Shown here piece after piece: positions 35,625 to 49,189 of a stretch of 64,000 nt of DNA. The DNA comes from Streptomyces sp. NBC_01750. GTDB taxonomy: Bacteria > Actinomycetota > Actinomycetes > Streptomycetales > Streptomycetaceae. Every line of letters begins with the position of its first letter. The first letter of the stretch is position 1. The DNA lies in NCBI RefSeq assembly GCF_035918095.1, contig NZ_CP109137.1, positions 8,310,001 to 8,374,000 of the forward strand, written 5' to 3'. The position numbers and the translations under genes were made by a program. A model generated the notes under the pieces. It was not told where the DNA came from. It did no database searches and saw only the letters and a list, made by a program, of their open reading frames with translations.

Positions 35625-36032
35625 TCAGTTGTCCGCGGCATGCTCCTGGCTGAGCTGATGGGCGCGGTCGATCTCGGCCATGTGCTCCTCGGCCCATGCC
35701 CGGACCATCGCGAGCGGGACCTCCAGCGACAGGCCGAGTTCGGTGAGCCGGTAGTGGACGCGCGGCGGAACCGTCGGCTCCACCCGGCGGCTGACCAAAC
35801 CGTCACGGGTGAGGCTCTGCAGGGTCACCGACAGCATCTTCTGCGAGACACCGGGCATCCGGCGTTGCAGCTCCGCGAAGCGGACCTCGTCCGGGGATGC
35901 CTCGGCCAGCATCTTGACCGCCATTGACGTCCACTTCGTGCCGATCCGGTCGAGCAGACGACGGGTGGGGCACTCCGGGTCGAACAGGTCACCGCGCGCC
36001 CCGTCGGCGGCACGCACCACTCGGGAGGTCAC
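35625..36032 (-). CDS. HxlR-family transcriptional regulator
   Basis: A 135-residue winged-helix protein (CPTRRLLDRIGTKWTSMAVK, VRFAELQRRMPGVSQKMLS, SLTRDGLVSRRVEPTVPPRV) with the HxlR fold. An N-terminal Cys (residue 21, in ECPTRR) is the redox or electrophile sensor position in several members. It is divergent from the hydrolase gene at 36132, and a 9-bp inverted repeat lies between them, so it probably controls that gene and itself. Confidence 0.9.
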   Translation of the reverse strand: MTSRVVRAADGARGDLFDPECPTRRLLDRIGTKWTSMAVKMLAEASPDEVRFAELQRRMPGVSQKMLSVTLQSLTRDGLVSRRVEPTVPPRVHYRLTELGLSLEVPLAMVRAWAEEHMAEIDRAHQLSQEHAADN

Positions 36033-36082
36033 CTCGAGCTCACCACCTGTAGCGAAAGTGCGGTCTTGGAGACTCCATCCTA

Positions 36083-36115
36083 GTTACCTATCGTTTTGTT
36101 GTCACTATAGGTAAC
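36083..36115. promoter_or_regulatory. HxlR operator candidate
   Basis: GTTACCTAT ... ATAGGTAAC, perfect 9-bp arms (36083-36091 / 36107-36115) separated by 15 nt, in the shared promoter region of the HxlR and hydrolase genes. Confidence 0.7.
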
Positions 36116-36131
36116 CCCTCTTGAGCTTGTC

Positions 36132-37028
36132 ATGTCCGTCAGCGCACCCCTGTCCGCCGCCCCGGAGCCCGCCCGGGTCGAGCTGCGCCGCGTCGCGACC
36201 AACGGCATCGAACTCAACGTGGCGATTGCCGGCGAAGGACCCGTTGTCCTGCTGCTGCACGGATTCCCGCACACCTGGCGACTCTGGACGGATGTCATCG
36301 GCGAACTCGCAGGGCACCACCGGGTCATTGCACCTGACCTGCGGGGATTCGGCGCCAGCACGCGTGCTGCGGACGGCTACGACGCGTGCAGCCTCGCTGA
36401 CGACGCCGAAGGCCTGCTGGACGCCCTTGGCGAAACCTCGGCGGCGGTGGTCGGCATCGACGCGGGCACTCCGCCCGCCTTTCTCTTCGCCATGCGGCGC
36501 CCCGGTCTTGTGCGCCGGCTTGTGGTCATGGAATCGCTGCTGGGCAGACTGCCGGGCGCCGAGGCCTTCTTCGCGAACGGGGCACCGTGGTGGTTCGGCT
36601 TCCACGCGGAGCCCGGACTGGCGGAGGTCGTGCTGAGCGGCCACGAGGCCGAGTACATCAACTGGTTCCTCGACTCCGGCACCCTCGGCCGGGGTGTGCG
36701 CCCCGGTATCCGCGACGCATTCGTCAGCGCCTACGCGGGGAGCGAAGCCCTGCGCTGCGCGTTCTCGTACTACCGCGCGCTGCCCACCAGCGCACAGCAG
36801 GTCCAGGAGGCCGTCGATTCGGGCCGGCTCACCGTGCCCACCATGGCGGTGGGCGCCCGCCCCGTCGGCTCGGCACTCGAACGGCAGCTACGGCCTTTCG
36901 CCGACGATCTGGTCGGCCACGTCATCGAGGATTGCGGCCACATCATTCCGCTCGACCGCCCCCGGGCACTCCTCGACCTGTTGTTGCCATTCCTCGCGGA
37001 GCGGGCCCAGGAAGCGATCCCCGAGTAG
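36132..37028 (+). CDS. Alpha/beta hydrolase with Asp nucleophile (epoxide-hydrolase-like)
   Basis: A 298-residue alpha/beta-hydrolase. The oxyanion motif is HGFPHTW; the nucleophile elbow is VGIDAG, so Asp replaces the usual Ser of GxSxG, as in epoxide hydrolases and haloalkane dehalogenases. DLRGFGAST and the catalytic His in DCGHIIPLDRP are present. Tyr residues in the cap (FSYYRAL) fit the epoxide hydrolase type. The elbow differs from the usual HDWG, so the reaction should be tested. It is regulated in all likelihood by the divergent HxlR protein. Confidence 0.85.
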   Translation: MSVSAPLSAAPEPARVELRRVATNGIELNVAIAGEGPVVLLLHGFPHTWRLWTDVIGELAGHHRVIAPDLRGFGASTRAADGYDACSLADDAEGLLDALGETSAAVVGIDAGTPPAFLFAMRRPGLVRRLVVMESLLGRLPGAEAFFANGAPWWFGFHAEPGLAEVVLSGHEAEYINWFLDSGTLGRGVRPGIRDAFVSAYAGSEALRCAFSYYRALPTSAQQVQEAVDSGRLTVPTMAVGARPVGSALERQLRPFADDLVGHVIEDCGHIIPLDRPRALLDLLLPFLAERAQEAIPE

Positions 37029-37076
37029 TCCTGATCATGTCTGCGTGATCGTTACCGCGTTGGGTAGCCGCACGAC

Positions 37077-37442
37077 ATGTTCAAGCATCGACGTGTACGG
37101 GTTGGGGGCGTTCTGCTGAGCGGCTGGGTTGTGCTGGCGGCTGTGGAGCGGTGGGTGGAGGGGGCTGGGTGGCCGACTGCGATGGCGGCAGGCTTCTCGT
37201 GGTCGTGCGTGGTGGCCGGTGTGTGGTGGTTCGCGGAGTGGACTCAGGCGCAGGGGACAAAAGCGGACGCCGCCCGCGCCGTGATCCCGGCGCCTTCGGA
37301 TGGCGAGCGGGCGAAGTCCGTAACGCCCGAGGCTGCTTCGCAGGACGGACCTCCTGCGACAGGAGTGGCGAGTGAGGGCCCGCCACCGCGAGTCCCGAAC
37401 AGGAGCGGTGCGCAGGCGCGCGGTGGAGCATCCGAGAGCTGA
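37077..37442 (+). CDS. Small membrane protein of unknown function
   Basis: A 121-residue protein with two N-terminal hydrophobic segments (GGVLLSGWVVLAAVERW and FSWSCVVAGVWWFAEW) followed by a polar Ala/Pro/Ser-rich tail. No family is recognised. It starts 49 nt after the hydrolase stop on the same strand. The ribosome site is weak, so the gene call is moderate. Confidence 0.5.
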   Translation: MFKHRRVRVGGVLLSGWVVLAAVERWVEGAGWPTAMAAGFSWSCVVAGVWWFAEWTQAQGTKADAARAVIPAPSDGERAKSVTPEAASQDGPPATGVASEGPPPRVPNRSGAQARGGASES

Positions 37443-37577
37443 GGGCCCCTCCGTGCTCCAGCAGGCGGCACGCCGGTGAGCCGAACGCCGAACCACGCGT
37501 AGCGCCGCCTGCTGAAGCCGGAGCCCTTCGCAGCCGGCGCTACGGAAACTCGCGGCGGTGGGAGGCTCCGGTCGTCC

Positions 37578-38000
37578 TCAGGCCAGCGGTACCAGTGCGC
37601 TCACGCATTTTCCCCCGCCGGCGCGATACGTGATGGCGATGCTGCGCGCGAGGCGGCAGATCACGGGCCAGCCGTGACCTCCGACCCTGATCATGCCGCG
37701 GGCGTCGGTGCGTTCCGGGGCCGTCGGCACCTGGTCGCTGCGGTCACTCACGCTTACGCGTAGCCCTTCCCGGGTCAGCTCGGCCTCGAAGTCCGTGATG
37801 CCGCCGCCGTGCAGGAGGGCATTCGTCACGAGCTCCGAAGTGACCAGCAGCGTGTCTGCCAGGACATCTTCATCGCGCTCCGATTCGGGCAGGCAAAAGA
37901 GCTCGTGCAGCAGGAATTCGACTTCCCTGCGCGCCTCTGCCGGGCTGCGCGGCACAGGCGATCCCGGGGAAAGGCGACTTGTCACTTCATCAGTAGACAC
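37578..38000 (-). CDS. RsbW-like ATP-binding anti-sigma / serine kinase
   Basis: A 140-residue HATPase_c_2 protein of the RsbW/SpoIIAB kind found in large numbers in Streptomyces. ATP-lid and N-box are visible (TLLVTSELVTNALLHGGG, then VSVSDRSDQVP, GGHGWPVICRLA). It probably binds a sigma factor or anti-sigma antagonist. GTG 38000 follows GGAGT closely; AAGGAG lies 10 nt upstream. It may work with the SpoIIE-type phosphatase at 40566. The partner is not adjacent. Confidence 0.87.
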   Translation of the reverse strand: MSTDEVTSRLSPGSPVPRSPAEARREVEFLLHELFCLPESERDEDVLADTLLVTSELVTNALLHGGGITDFEAELTREGLRVSVSDRSDQVPTAPERTDARGMIRVGGHGWPVICRLARSIAITYRAGGGKCVSALVPLA

Positions 38001-38313
38001 ACTCCAGCGCTCCTTGAGTATGGTCTTGCCGACTCGCCGGGAGCGGCTGGTTGGCGGCCACGCGCGGCTGCGGTGCTCAGGTTGCCCATGAGGGCTGGGA
38101 AGGCGCTTCGGCTCTCTGGTTCTTGGCCACAGCAATTCACATCCAAGCTGCACTCGACAACAGGTGCTTGATGTTCGCCTGACCGCGCTCCTCCGCGCCA
38201 AACCTATTTCTGTGTGCGTCGCGCGTGGCCATGCGTGTGTTCAGTGGGAAGGCACCCTGTATGTACTGGACTTGCGGTCCCCATGCCTTCGCGTCCGCCG
38301 AACGTGTGATTGC
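38001..38313. other. Intergenic region
   Basis: A 313-bp gap between the RsbW-like gene and the end of the YihY gene. No supported gene. Confidence 0.4.
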
Positions 38314-39279
38314 TCAGGAGCCCGACCCAGGATCGGGGTGTACGGGGTCGACGATGCCGGCTCTGGCTGCCTCCAGCTGGGCGGCGAAGGCGATGCCCAG
38401 AAACAGGGCAATGCCGGTGAGGTTCGCCCAGAGCAGCAGCACGACAAATGCCGTCAGGGGTCCGTACACCGCGCCGAACGAGCCGCTCTTGGCGACATAA
38501 AAGGCGAGAAGCCAGGTGGTACCGACCCACAGGAGCAGGTGAACGGTAGTTCCGAAGGCAAGCCAGGTGTAGCCGGGTTGGTCACGGCGCGGGGACCAGC
38601 GGAAGATCACGGCAGAGGCCACTCCTGCGAGCAGCACACCGAGGGGTATTTCCAGCGGCCCCCACCAGTCGAGCCAGGAACGGGACCAGCCCAGGGCCTC
38701 CACCACCGAGTCCCTGACCGCCTCGCCCGCGACGAGTACGAGGAAGCCAATCACCAGTGGAAGCCCTCCCCCCGCCGCCAGCAGCAGCCCCCGACCGTAT
38801 TTCTTCAGGAAAGGCCGGTCGCGTTCGATGCCGTAAATACGGTTGCAGCCTCGCTCGATCTGCCCCATCGCAGAGGCGAGATTGAGCATGGCGAAACCGA
38901 GCCCCAACCACATCGCCAGTGCACCGGCCGCGTCCGCCTCGGCGCTGCGTCGCGTGTCTCTCAGAGCCCCCTGCACCAGCTCGGCACTGGCGCCCGGCAC
39001 GATCCTGCCGACCGTCAATTCGATCACTCGGCTCAGACTCTCCGTGTGCACGGTCGTCGCCACCCCGACAAGAGCGATCGTGAAGGGCACCATACCCACG
39101 ACGATCTGAAAGGCCAGAGACCGTGCGAAGCTGAATCCGTCCGCGTAGCGGAAACGGGAGAAGGCATCGAGGAAGAGCTTGCGTCCGCCGTAGCGGCGCA
39201 GCGAAGTGAACGCTTCGTCGCCCGAGAGTTCTTCTCCGAGCATGTCCCGCGTCTGCGGCACGTGCACCACGGTCCCCAT
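38314..39279 (-). CDS. YihY/BrkB-family inner-membrane protein
   Basis: A 321-residue protein with about six membrane helices (SLAFQIVVGMVPFTIALVGV, AGALAMWLGLGFAMLNLASA, GLLLAAGGGLPLVIGFLVLV, EIPLGVLLAGVASAVIF, WLAFGTTVHLLLWVGTTWLL and TAFVVLLLWANLTGIALFLG). That is the YihY/virulence factor BrkB family, of uncertain role. ATG 39279 has GGAGGAGGGG upstream. It is not obviously in an operon with the PLD gene 200 bp upstream. Confidence 0.88.
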   Translation of the reverse strand: MGTVVHVPQTRDMLGEELSGDEAFTSLRRYGGRKLFLDAFSRFRYADGFSFARSLAFQIVVGMVPFTIALVGVATTVHTESLSRVIELTVGRIVPGASAELVQGALRDTRRSAEADAAGALAMWLGLGFAMLNLASAMGQIERGCNRIYGIERDRPFLKKYGRGLLLAAGGGLPLVIGFLVLVAGEAVRDSVVEALGWSRSWLDWWGPLEIPLGVLLAGVASAVIFRWSPRRDQPGYTWLAFGTTVHLLLWVGTTWLLAFYVAKSGSFGAVYGPLTAFVVLLLWANLTGIALFLGIAFAAQLEAARAGIVDPVHPDPGSGS

Positions 39280-39482
39280 ACAGCCCCTCCTCCACCCCAC
39301 CAATGCCTGCGCCGACTGAACGGCCTGCCCTGCGCCATGGGGCGTGAAGCTCGCCGTTACCGCCGAAGGCTGCCGGGGGAGCGAGTGGGCGGCGGCCCTA
39401 CGGGAGAGCCCCGCAGCATCGGCTACCCCGTTCTCGCCCTTTCAACAAAGGAGCTCCGGGTGTCGCGTTCCGGCGCCCGGGA

Positions 39483-40370
39483 TCACAGGAAACGGCGGAA
39501 GGGAATGACCGCGGCCTCCCGGGCGCGCTGCGTGAGTGAACGTCGCGTCCAGCGGCCGGCCTTGATCGCGTCCGGCGCGAAGTAGGCGGTGGCCAGACGC
39601 ACCCGCTCCTCGGCGGATTCCAGCATGACCCTCATCAGGGTCTGCATGTCCTGCCAGCCGAAGCTGGCGGAGCCGCGCACCACCTGTACAACGGCGTTGC
39701 CGTGTGGGCGGTGGTCGATAAAACGGTCGCGGTCGTCGAAGAGTTCGTCGTGGCACTCGGCCCAGTTCTGGGCGAAAGCCGCGGCGATACCGTCCACCGT
39801 CGGGCCACGGACCCGCACATGGGTGTCGCGCCATTCGTTCTCGTTGCGGGCATTGCCACACCATTCCTCGGCGATGCCCACCCCGCCGGTAAAGGCAGTG
39901 TGCTCACCGATGACGAGGACCTTGCGATGGCAGCGGTGATTCTGCTTGAGAGGGGAGAGGCGGAGCGGCTTACGGAACCACGCCACCTGCACGCCGGCCC
40001 GCTCCATCATCTCCAGCTGATCCTTCGCGATCAGGCGGCTGCCGAACCCGTCCAGCAGCAGCCGCACACGCACACCGTCGCGGCACCCCTCGGCCAGTGC
40101 CTCCGCGAACTGTCGGGCTATGTCACCGCGCCAGTAGACAAAGGTCGTCATGTCCACCGTGTGTTCCGCGGAACGGATGCCGTCCAGCATCGCTGCGAAG
40201 ATCTCATCCCCATTGCGCAAGGGGATCAGCTCGTTGCCCTCTGTCGCGGCGACCCCGATCAGCCGCTCGAGCCGACGGCGTATTCGCGCGGCGCCCTGCG
40301 CGGCGGTTGTCGCGGAGGGGGCCTGTCTGTACTCAGTCAGATCCGGCGGCTCCTGCACGGTCAATGTCAT
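39483..40370 (-). CDS. Phospholipase D-like protein, degenerate and truncated
   Basis: A 295-residue PLD-superfamily protein of the cardiolipin synthase-like type. The first HxK motif (HRCHRKVLVIGEHTAFTGG) is present but the expected Asp of HxKx4D is Gly. The second HKD motif is absent: the frame ends after YFAPDAIKAGRW with a basic, unlike tail. Relatives are about 400 residues or more. Loss of both catalytic elements suggests a non-functional or altered protein. ATG 40370 has AAGGTGAG upstream. Confidence 0.65.
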   Translation of the reverse strand: MTLTVQEPPDLTEYRQAPSATTAAQGAARIRRRLERLIGVAATEGNELIPLRNGDEIFAAMLDGIRSAEHTVDMTTFVYWRGDIARQFAEALAEGCRDGVRVRLLLDGFGSRLIAKDQLEMMERAGVQVAWFRKPLRLSPLKQNHRCHRKVLVIGEHTAFTGGVGIAEEWCGNARNENEWRDTHVRVRGPTVDGIAAAFAQNWAECHDELFDDRDRFIDHRPHGNAVVQVVRGSASFGWQDMQTLMRVMLESAEERVRLATAYFAPDAIKAGRWTRRSLTQRAREAAVIPFRRFL

Positions 40371-40565
40371 CTCACCTTGCTGATCCGCATGAGGAGGAAG
40401 GTGGCAGCGAACCACCGACCGAGGGCGCGATGACTGTACCCGTCGAGGTCGCGGCGGTACCCAGAGGCCGGATCCGGTGATCGCGGTCGTACTCCCGGCC
40501 GTCGTGAGCCGACCGCCGGAGTTCCCTATCAGTACGCCGGCCCCAGCCGCACGGTGGTACCCCCT

Positions 40566-43106
40566 TCACTCCACCTGCAGGCCGACGACGCAGGTGTCGT
40601 CGTCGGTGTCGGCCCGGCTGTGAGTGAGTAGCCGGTCCAGTCGTTGTTCCAGTGACTGGGAGGGAATGCTCGCGGTGGCGATCAGATGCTGGAGTGAGTC
40701 CTGGAGTGAGGAGTCCTTCCTCTCGACGAGCCCGTCGGTGTACATCAGCAACGTGTCGCCCTCCTCCAGTCGTACCTCGCCTTCCTCGTAATCCGCCTGT
40801 GCGACAGCGCCGAGCAGCATGCCGCGGATCAGCGGCAGTTTCGTGGTCTGCCGCTCGCTCACCAGGACGGGCGGCAGGTGACCGGCGCGGGCCCAGCGCA
40901 GGATGCGGCTGCTGGGATCGTAAAGACCGCAGACCGCAGTGGCGGTGACCGGTTCGGTCAGGTGGTGAGCCACGATGTTGAGCCAGGTCAGGAGCTGTGC
41001 GGGGCCCGCGCCGGTGACAGCCAGGCCACGCAGGGCGTTGCGGAGGACGATCATGCTGGTCGCAGCCTCGATGCCGTGGCCCGCGATGTCCCCGACGCAT
41101 ACGAGGACCTGCTTGGACGGCAGGACGAACGCGTCGTACCAGTCGCCGCCGACCAGGTGCTCGGTCTCCGCGGGCCGGTAGCGGACTCCGATGCTGAGCC
41201 CAGGTGCGTCGAGCGGGCCCCGGGCCGGCGGCATGATGGCGTGCTGGAGTTGCAGGGCCAGGCGGTTGCGCTCGGCCGACTCCTGTTCTGTGTGGGCGAG
41301 TTGGTCGCGTGTCGCCGCCAGTGCCACTTCGGTCCAGTGCTGCGAGGAGATGTCCTGGAAGGCACCTCGTACAGCCAGCAGCCGGGCGTCCGCGTCGAGA
41401 ACCGGCTCCGCGACGACGCGGACGTGCCGCGTGACGCCGTCGGGGCGTTGCAGTCGGAAGGCGGTGGAAGCGGGTCTCCGGCGCTGAAGCAGGGTGCGCA
41501 GAAAGCGGCCTATGGCGACGGCGTCGTCGGGGTGGGCGTGCGCGGGCAGCTGCTCCAAGGGGATGGGTGCGGCGGTGGGTGGCAGGCCGTGGAGGCTGTG
41601 CAGCTGATTGTTCCAGGTGATATTGCCGGTTGTGGTGTTCTCCTCGAAACCACCGATGCGGCCCAGGCGCTGGGCGTGCTGCAACAGGCTGGCGAGGCGG
41701 CCCGCTTCGTCCTCTATCCGCCAGATGAGCAGTACGGCGCCGCCATGTCTGCTGATACTGATATCGGCGACAGCTTCGAGCGGCACTTGATCGACCAGCG
41801 CGGTGAGCGTCATCCGCTGAGTGTGGAAAGGTTCACCGGTGGCATGCACCCGCTCCACCTTGTCGAACAGTTCACTCCCGCCGGCGGCCGTGGGGTAGGC
41901 CTCCAGAAGCATTGCTCCGCTGACGGCGCTACGCGGTCGCCCTGCCGGATCGACGAAGTGGCGGTTCGTGTGATGGATGCGGAAGTCGGTGAGGTGCCCG
42001 TCGGCGTCCAGGTGGGGCAGTAGCACCAAAGCGGGGTCGTAGAGGCCGTCGACGAGGTCGACCAGTTCGGCGAGGTCTCGTTTCAGCGCGTTGGGTGCGC
42101 CTGGGGAACCAACGGCCGCCGATGAGTGCGTTTCCAGTGTGTGGGCGCAGAGTTCAGCGAGGGCTTCCACCTGACGCTGGATCTGAGGAGGCTGCGGCGT
42201 AAGGCGGTGGGGCCAGCAGATTTCCAGGACTCCGATGATCCGGCCGCCGGTGCCTGCTGGTACGGCCACTCGACCGCCACCGGATGCCTGATGGTCGCCG
42301 ATGGACGGAAGGCCCGCATCGGCGAGTGCCTCGAACCACACGGTCCGGCGTTCGGTCAGCGCCCGGCGCGCCACGGTCTCCACACCGGGCGGTACGTAAC
42401 GCCAGCGCCCGCTTTCTTCCGTGGCGAACCCGGCGTTGCCGGCGAGCGTGAGAGACGCGTCATGTCCTGCGGCCCAGATGGCGACCGCGGTGGCACCCAG
42501 CGGAGTGAGTGCGTGCTGCAACAGGGACTCGGCCACGGCCTGCGTGTCGTCCGCGGCCAGCGCGCCGCTCTCGGCCGCGCGCAGCCGCACCGCGACAGAG
42601 CGGCTCGCCCCGTCGGACCTCTCACCGGCACTGGTGGTCCGAGAAACAAACTCCCGGGCCGCTTCGGTGAAACTGTCGTGTGCGGACTGATTGATGATGT
42701 TGGCAGCCAGCTCCAGCTGCGACATGCCCGCTTGTTCGGACAGCCCGGCGAGGTGCCCGGCTGCCTCGGTCGGGCCGCAGTGGAACCGCTCTATCAGGAC
42801 GCCTTTGGCGAGCTCGATCAAGGCGCGGCCGTCAGCCGCGGCATGGGCTGCTTGGACTTCACGGCGGAGGCGTTCCACCGTCGCGGCCAGGCGGCCGACC
42901 GCCGATGCGCCGGCTGAGTCACCGGTGGCCCCAGCCGGTGCGCGCTCCGGGATCGGGGAACCCCCGGAGCCCACCTCGTCCTTGGTGCCGTCTTCCGACC
43001 GGTAGAACTCGGGCACGCTGTTGCCGCCGGGGTACTGGCTGTCGGAGGCAACTCCCAGCTGCCCGTCATCCCGGACGGGCTCTTCGGACGGCTGGGCGGT
43101 GTTCAC
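40566..43106 (-). CDS. ANTAR-GAF-PAS-SpoIIE phosphatase
   Basis: An 846-residue PP2C-type Ser/Thr phosphatase. An ANTAR RNA-binding domain (about 75-135, ALIELAKGVLIERFHCGPTE) is followed by a GAF domain (about 170-325), two PAS domains and the SpoIIE catalytic domain with VGGDWYDAF, VGDIAGHGIEAA and DTLLMYTDGLVE. It should dephosphorylate an anti-sigma antagonist and so control a sigma factor. GTG 43106 is chosen because the upstream frame is not protein-like. It lies 59 bp after the hybrid kinase gene on the same strand, so they may be co-transcribed. Confidence 0.92.
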   Translation of the reverse strand: MNTAQPSEEPVRDDGQLGVASDSQYPGGNSVPEFYRSEDGTKDEVGSGGSPIPERAPAGATGDSAGASAVGRLAATVERLRREVQAAHAAADGRALIELAKGVLIERFHCGPTEAAGHLAGLSEQAGMSQLELAANIINQSAHDSFTEAAREFVSRTTSAGERSDGASRSVAVRLRAAESGALAADDTQAVAESLLQHALTPLGATAVAIWAAGHDASLTLAGNAGFATEESGRWRYVPPGVETVARRALTERRTVWFEALADAGLPSIGDHQASGGGRVAVPAGTGGRIIGVLEICWPHRLTPQPPQIQRQVEALAELCAHTLETHSSAAVGSPGAPNALKRDLAELVDLVDGLYDPALVLLPHLDADGHLTDFRIHHTNRHFVDPAGRPRSAVSGAMLLEAYPTAAGGSELFDKVERVHATGEPFHTQRMTLTALVDQVPLEAVADISISRHGGAVLLIWRIEDEAGRLASLLQHAQRLGRIGGFEENTTTGNITWNNQLHSLHGLPPTAAPIPLEQLPAHAHPDDAVAIGRFLRTLLQRRRPASTAFRLQRPDGVTRHVRVVAEPVLDADARLLAVRGAFQDISSQHWTEVALAATRDQLAHTEQESAERNRLALQLQHAIMPPARGPLDAPGLSIGVRYRPAETEHLVGGDWYDAFVLPSKQVLVCVGDIAGHGIEAATSMIVLRNALRGLAVTGAGPAQLLTWLNIVAHHLTEPVTATAVCGLYDPSSRILRWARAGHLPPVLVSERQTTKLPLIRGMLLGAVAQADYEEGEVRLEEGDTLLMYTDGLVERKDSSLQDSLQHLIATASIPSQSLEQRLDRLLTHSRADTDDDTCVVGLQVE

Positions 43107-43165
43107 CGTACTGCTGCTCCTCAACGGATGGTTGACGCACGAAATGTGACAGGGGCGGGGGTCGG

Positions 43166-47740
<4,575 letters not shown>

Positions 47741-48496
47741 CTCAACCTCACTCGAACTCGGTCGCTACGAGAGCAGTACACGGAGGTGCGAAGTGCCCAT
47801 CAGGAACAGATCGCGAAAGCCCGGTCCCACGCTTCGATCCGCCGTCCTTGGAGACGGCAAATTCGTCACAGACTAGCCCACGAGCAGTAACGCCGACAAA
47901 GATCGCCGGAAGTGCAGATTCCGCCGACAGAGCTCTGGTTCCCGCCGCGAGAGTGTAGAGCGAAAGGGGTGGATGGAGAGGGTGCTGGGATGATCCTGCC
48001 GGTGGTGGGGCGGCCGTCGAGGCCGGGTGTGGGCGAGTTGGCGGTGGACGGGGTGGGCGGCCATCTTTGCGTGGGCGGCGAGTTCGCCGACAGCGACCGC
48101 AGCCATGGTGGTGCCACGTCATGGCCCCGGCAGTGAGTGATCCCATCGTGAACCGGCCGTACGGGTGGGTGTCGAGGCTCGCGGGGGCGTGCTTCCCGAA
48201 GAGCCGTCCCCCGGTGTCGACGGCCGGTTGAGTGGCGCCGAGACCTCGTCGGAGTGCTCGTCAGCCTTGTCGGCGTCCTCGGTTGATCTGCTCGATCTTG
48301 CGACTGCTGGTCGATGAGCCGCGATCCCGGCATTTGCGGGGACGCTCCGGCAACGGAGAATGCGTGGGAAACCTGCTGCGGCGGACGAGGCGGGGGTCCC
48401 TGCGCGTGACAGGAGATTTCCCGGACACGAATTCCTTCTGCCTGCGTCCGTTCCTCAGTGCACACCGCGACTCTATTCGGCGAAGTACATGCAGCG
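47741..48496. other. Gene-poor region upstream of the hybrid kinase
   Basis: About 750 bp without a supported coding frame. It should contain the kinase promoter near 47760-47850. Confidence 0.5.
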
Positions 48497-48538
48497 CGCC
48501 GGGCGGCCCCAGACATGAATGTCTGGGGCCGCCCGGCG
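48497..48538. terminator. Long perfect intrinsic terminator
   Basis: A 20-bp perfect stem (48497-48516 / 48519-48538) with a 2-nt centre, downstream of the hydrophobic-protein gene on the minus strand. Confidence 0.75.
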
Positions 48539-48555
48539 AATCTGGGCTGGTGCCG

Positions 48556-48726
48556 CTACCAGCGGTACCAGCGGCCGCGACTTCCTCCTGTTCCGGCGGA
48601 GCGCATGACGAAACCGAGCAGCCACACGGCGAGCACGATCACCGCCACGATCCACAGGGCCTTCAATGCGAATCCGGCACCGAAGAGAATCAGGGCGAGC
48701 AGAAGAACGAGAAGCAGGGGAACCAT
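48556..48726 (-). CDS. Small hydrophobic membrane protein
   Basis: A 56-residue protein dominated by two hydrophobic segments (PLLLVLLLALILFGAGFALK and IVAVIVLAVWLLGFVMR) and the tail GGSRGRWYRW. This short family, named hydrophobic protein in Streptomyces genomes, is conserved but of unknown role. ATG 48726 has GGAGG 9 nt upstream. A strong terminator follows. Confidence 0.8.
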   Translation of the reverse strand: MVPLLLVLLLALILFGAGFALKALWIVAVIVLAVWLLGFVMRSAGTGGSRGRWYRW

Positions 48727-48927
48727 AGTTATCAACCTCCAGGACCTCGTGTGCCCTGGGGAAGACCCTCCATGCATTCGTTCTTGAGTGTTTCTCTTTT
48801 CGCTCCGCGGGAATTCGGGGTGACCCGCGGAGCAGGTGTCGCCGCAGTTGATCGAAGTCCGGTTGCCCAGCGGGAGCAGGAGTCGGTGAGGGGCCGGCGT
48901 ACGGTCGGCGGATCAGCGGTGTACCCG

Positions 48928-48948
48928 TGCTGTACGCCCTGCTGTACG
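48928..48948 (+). promoter_or_regulatory. Direct repeat before the toxin-antitoxin operon
   Basis: TGCTGTACG occurs twice with a 12-bp period (48928-48936, 48940-48948), 8 bp before the antitoxin start. It is a likely operator for autoregulation by the CopG-type antitoxin. Confidence 0.55.
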
Positions 48949-48956
48949 GTCGATGC

Positions 48957-49187
48957 ATGTCGAAGTCAGTGACGATCAGAGTCGACGACCAACTGCACGC
49001 ACTGCTCAAAGAGCGCGCCGAAGCAGAGAGCACCACAGTGACCGCGCTCATCACGCAGGCCGCGCGCGACGCGGTCCGCGACCCGCGCCTCGAAGGTGCC
49101 GCGGACGTATTCCGCTCCTTCATCGCCGAACACAGCGATGCCTTCGACGCGGCCTTCCCTGATGACGCACCGGGACGGGCCGCCTGA
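48957..49187 (+). CDS. CopG/RHH-type antitoxin
   Basis: A 76-residue protein: an N-terminal ribbon-helix-helix (KSVTIRVDDQLHALLKERAE and TTVTALITQAARDAV) that binds DNA, and a C-terminal part that would wrap the toxin. It lies 2 nt ahead of the Doc-like toxin gene. ATG 48957 has no visible ribosome site. Autoregulation through the repeats at 48928-48948 is likely. Confidence 0.87.
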   Translation: MSKSVTIRVDDQLHALLKERAEAESTTVTALITQAARDAVRDPRLEGAADVFRSFIAEHSDAFDAAFPDDAPGRAA

Positions 49188-49189
49188 TT

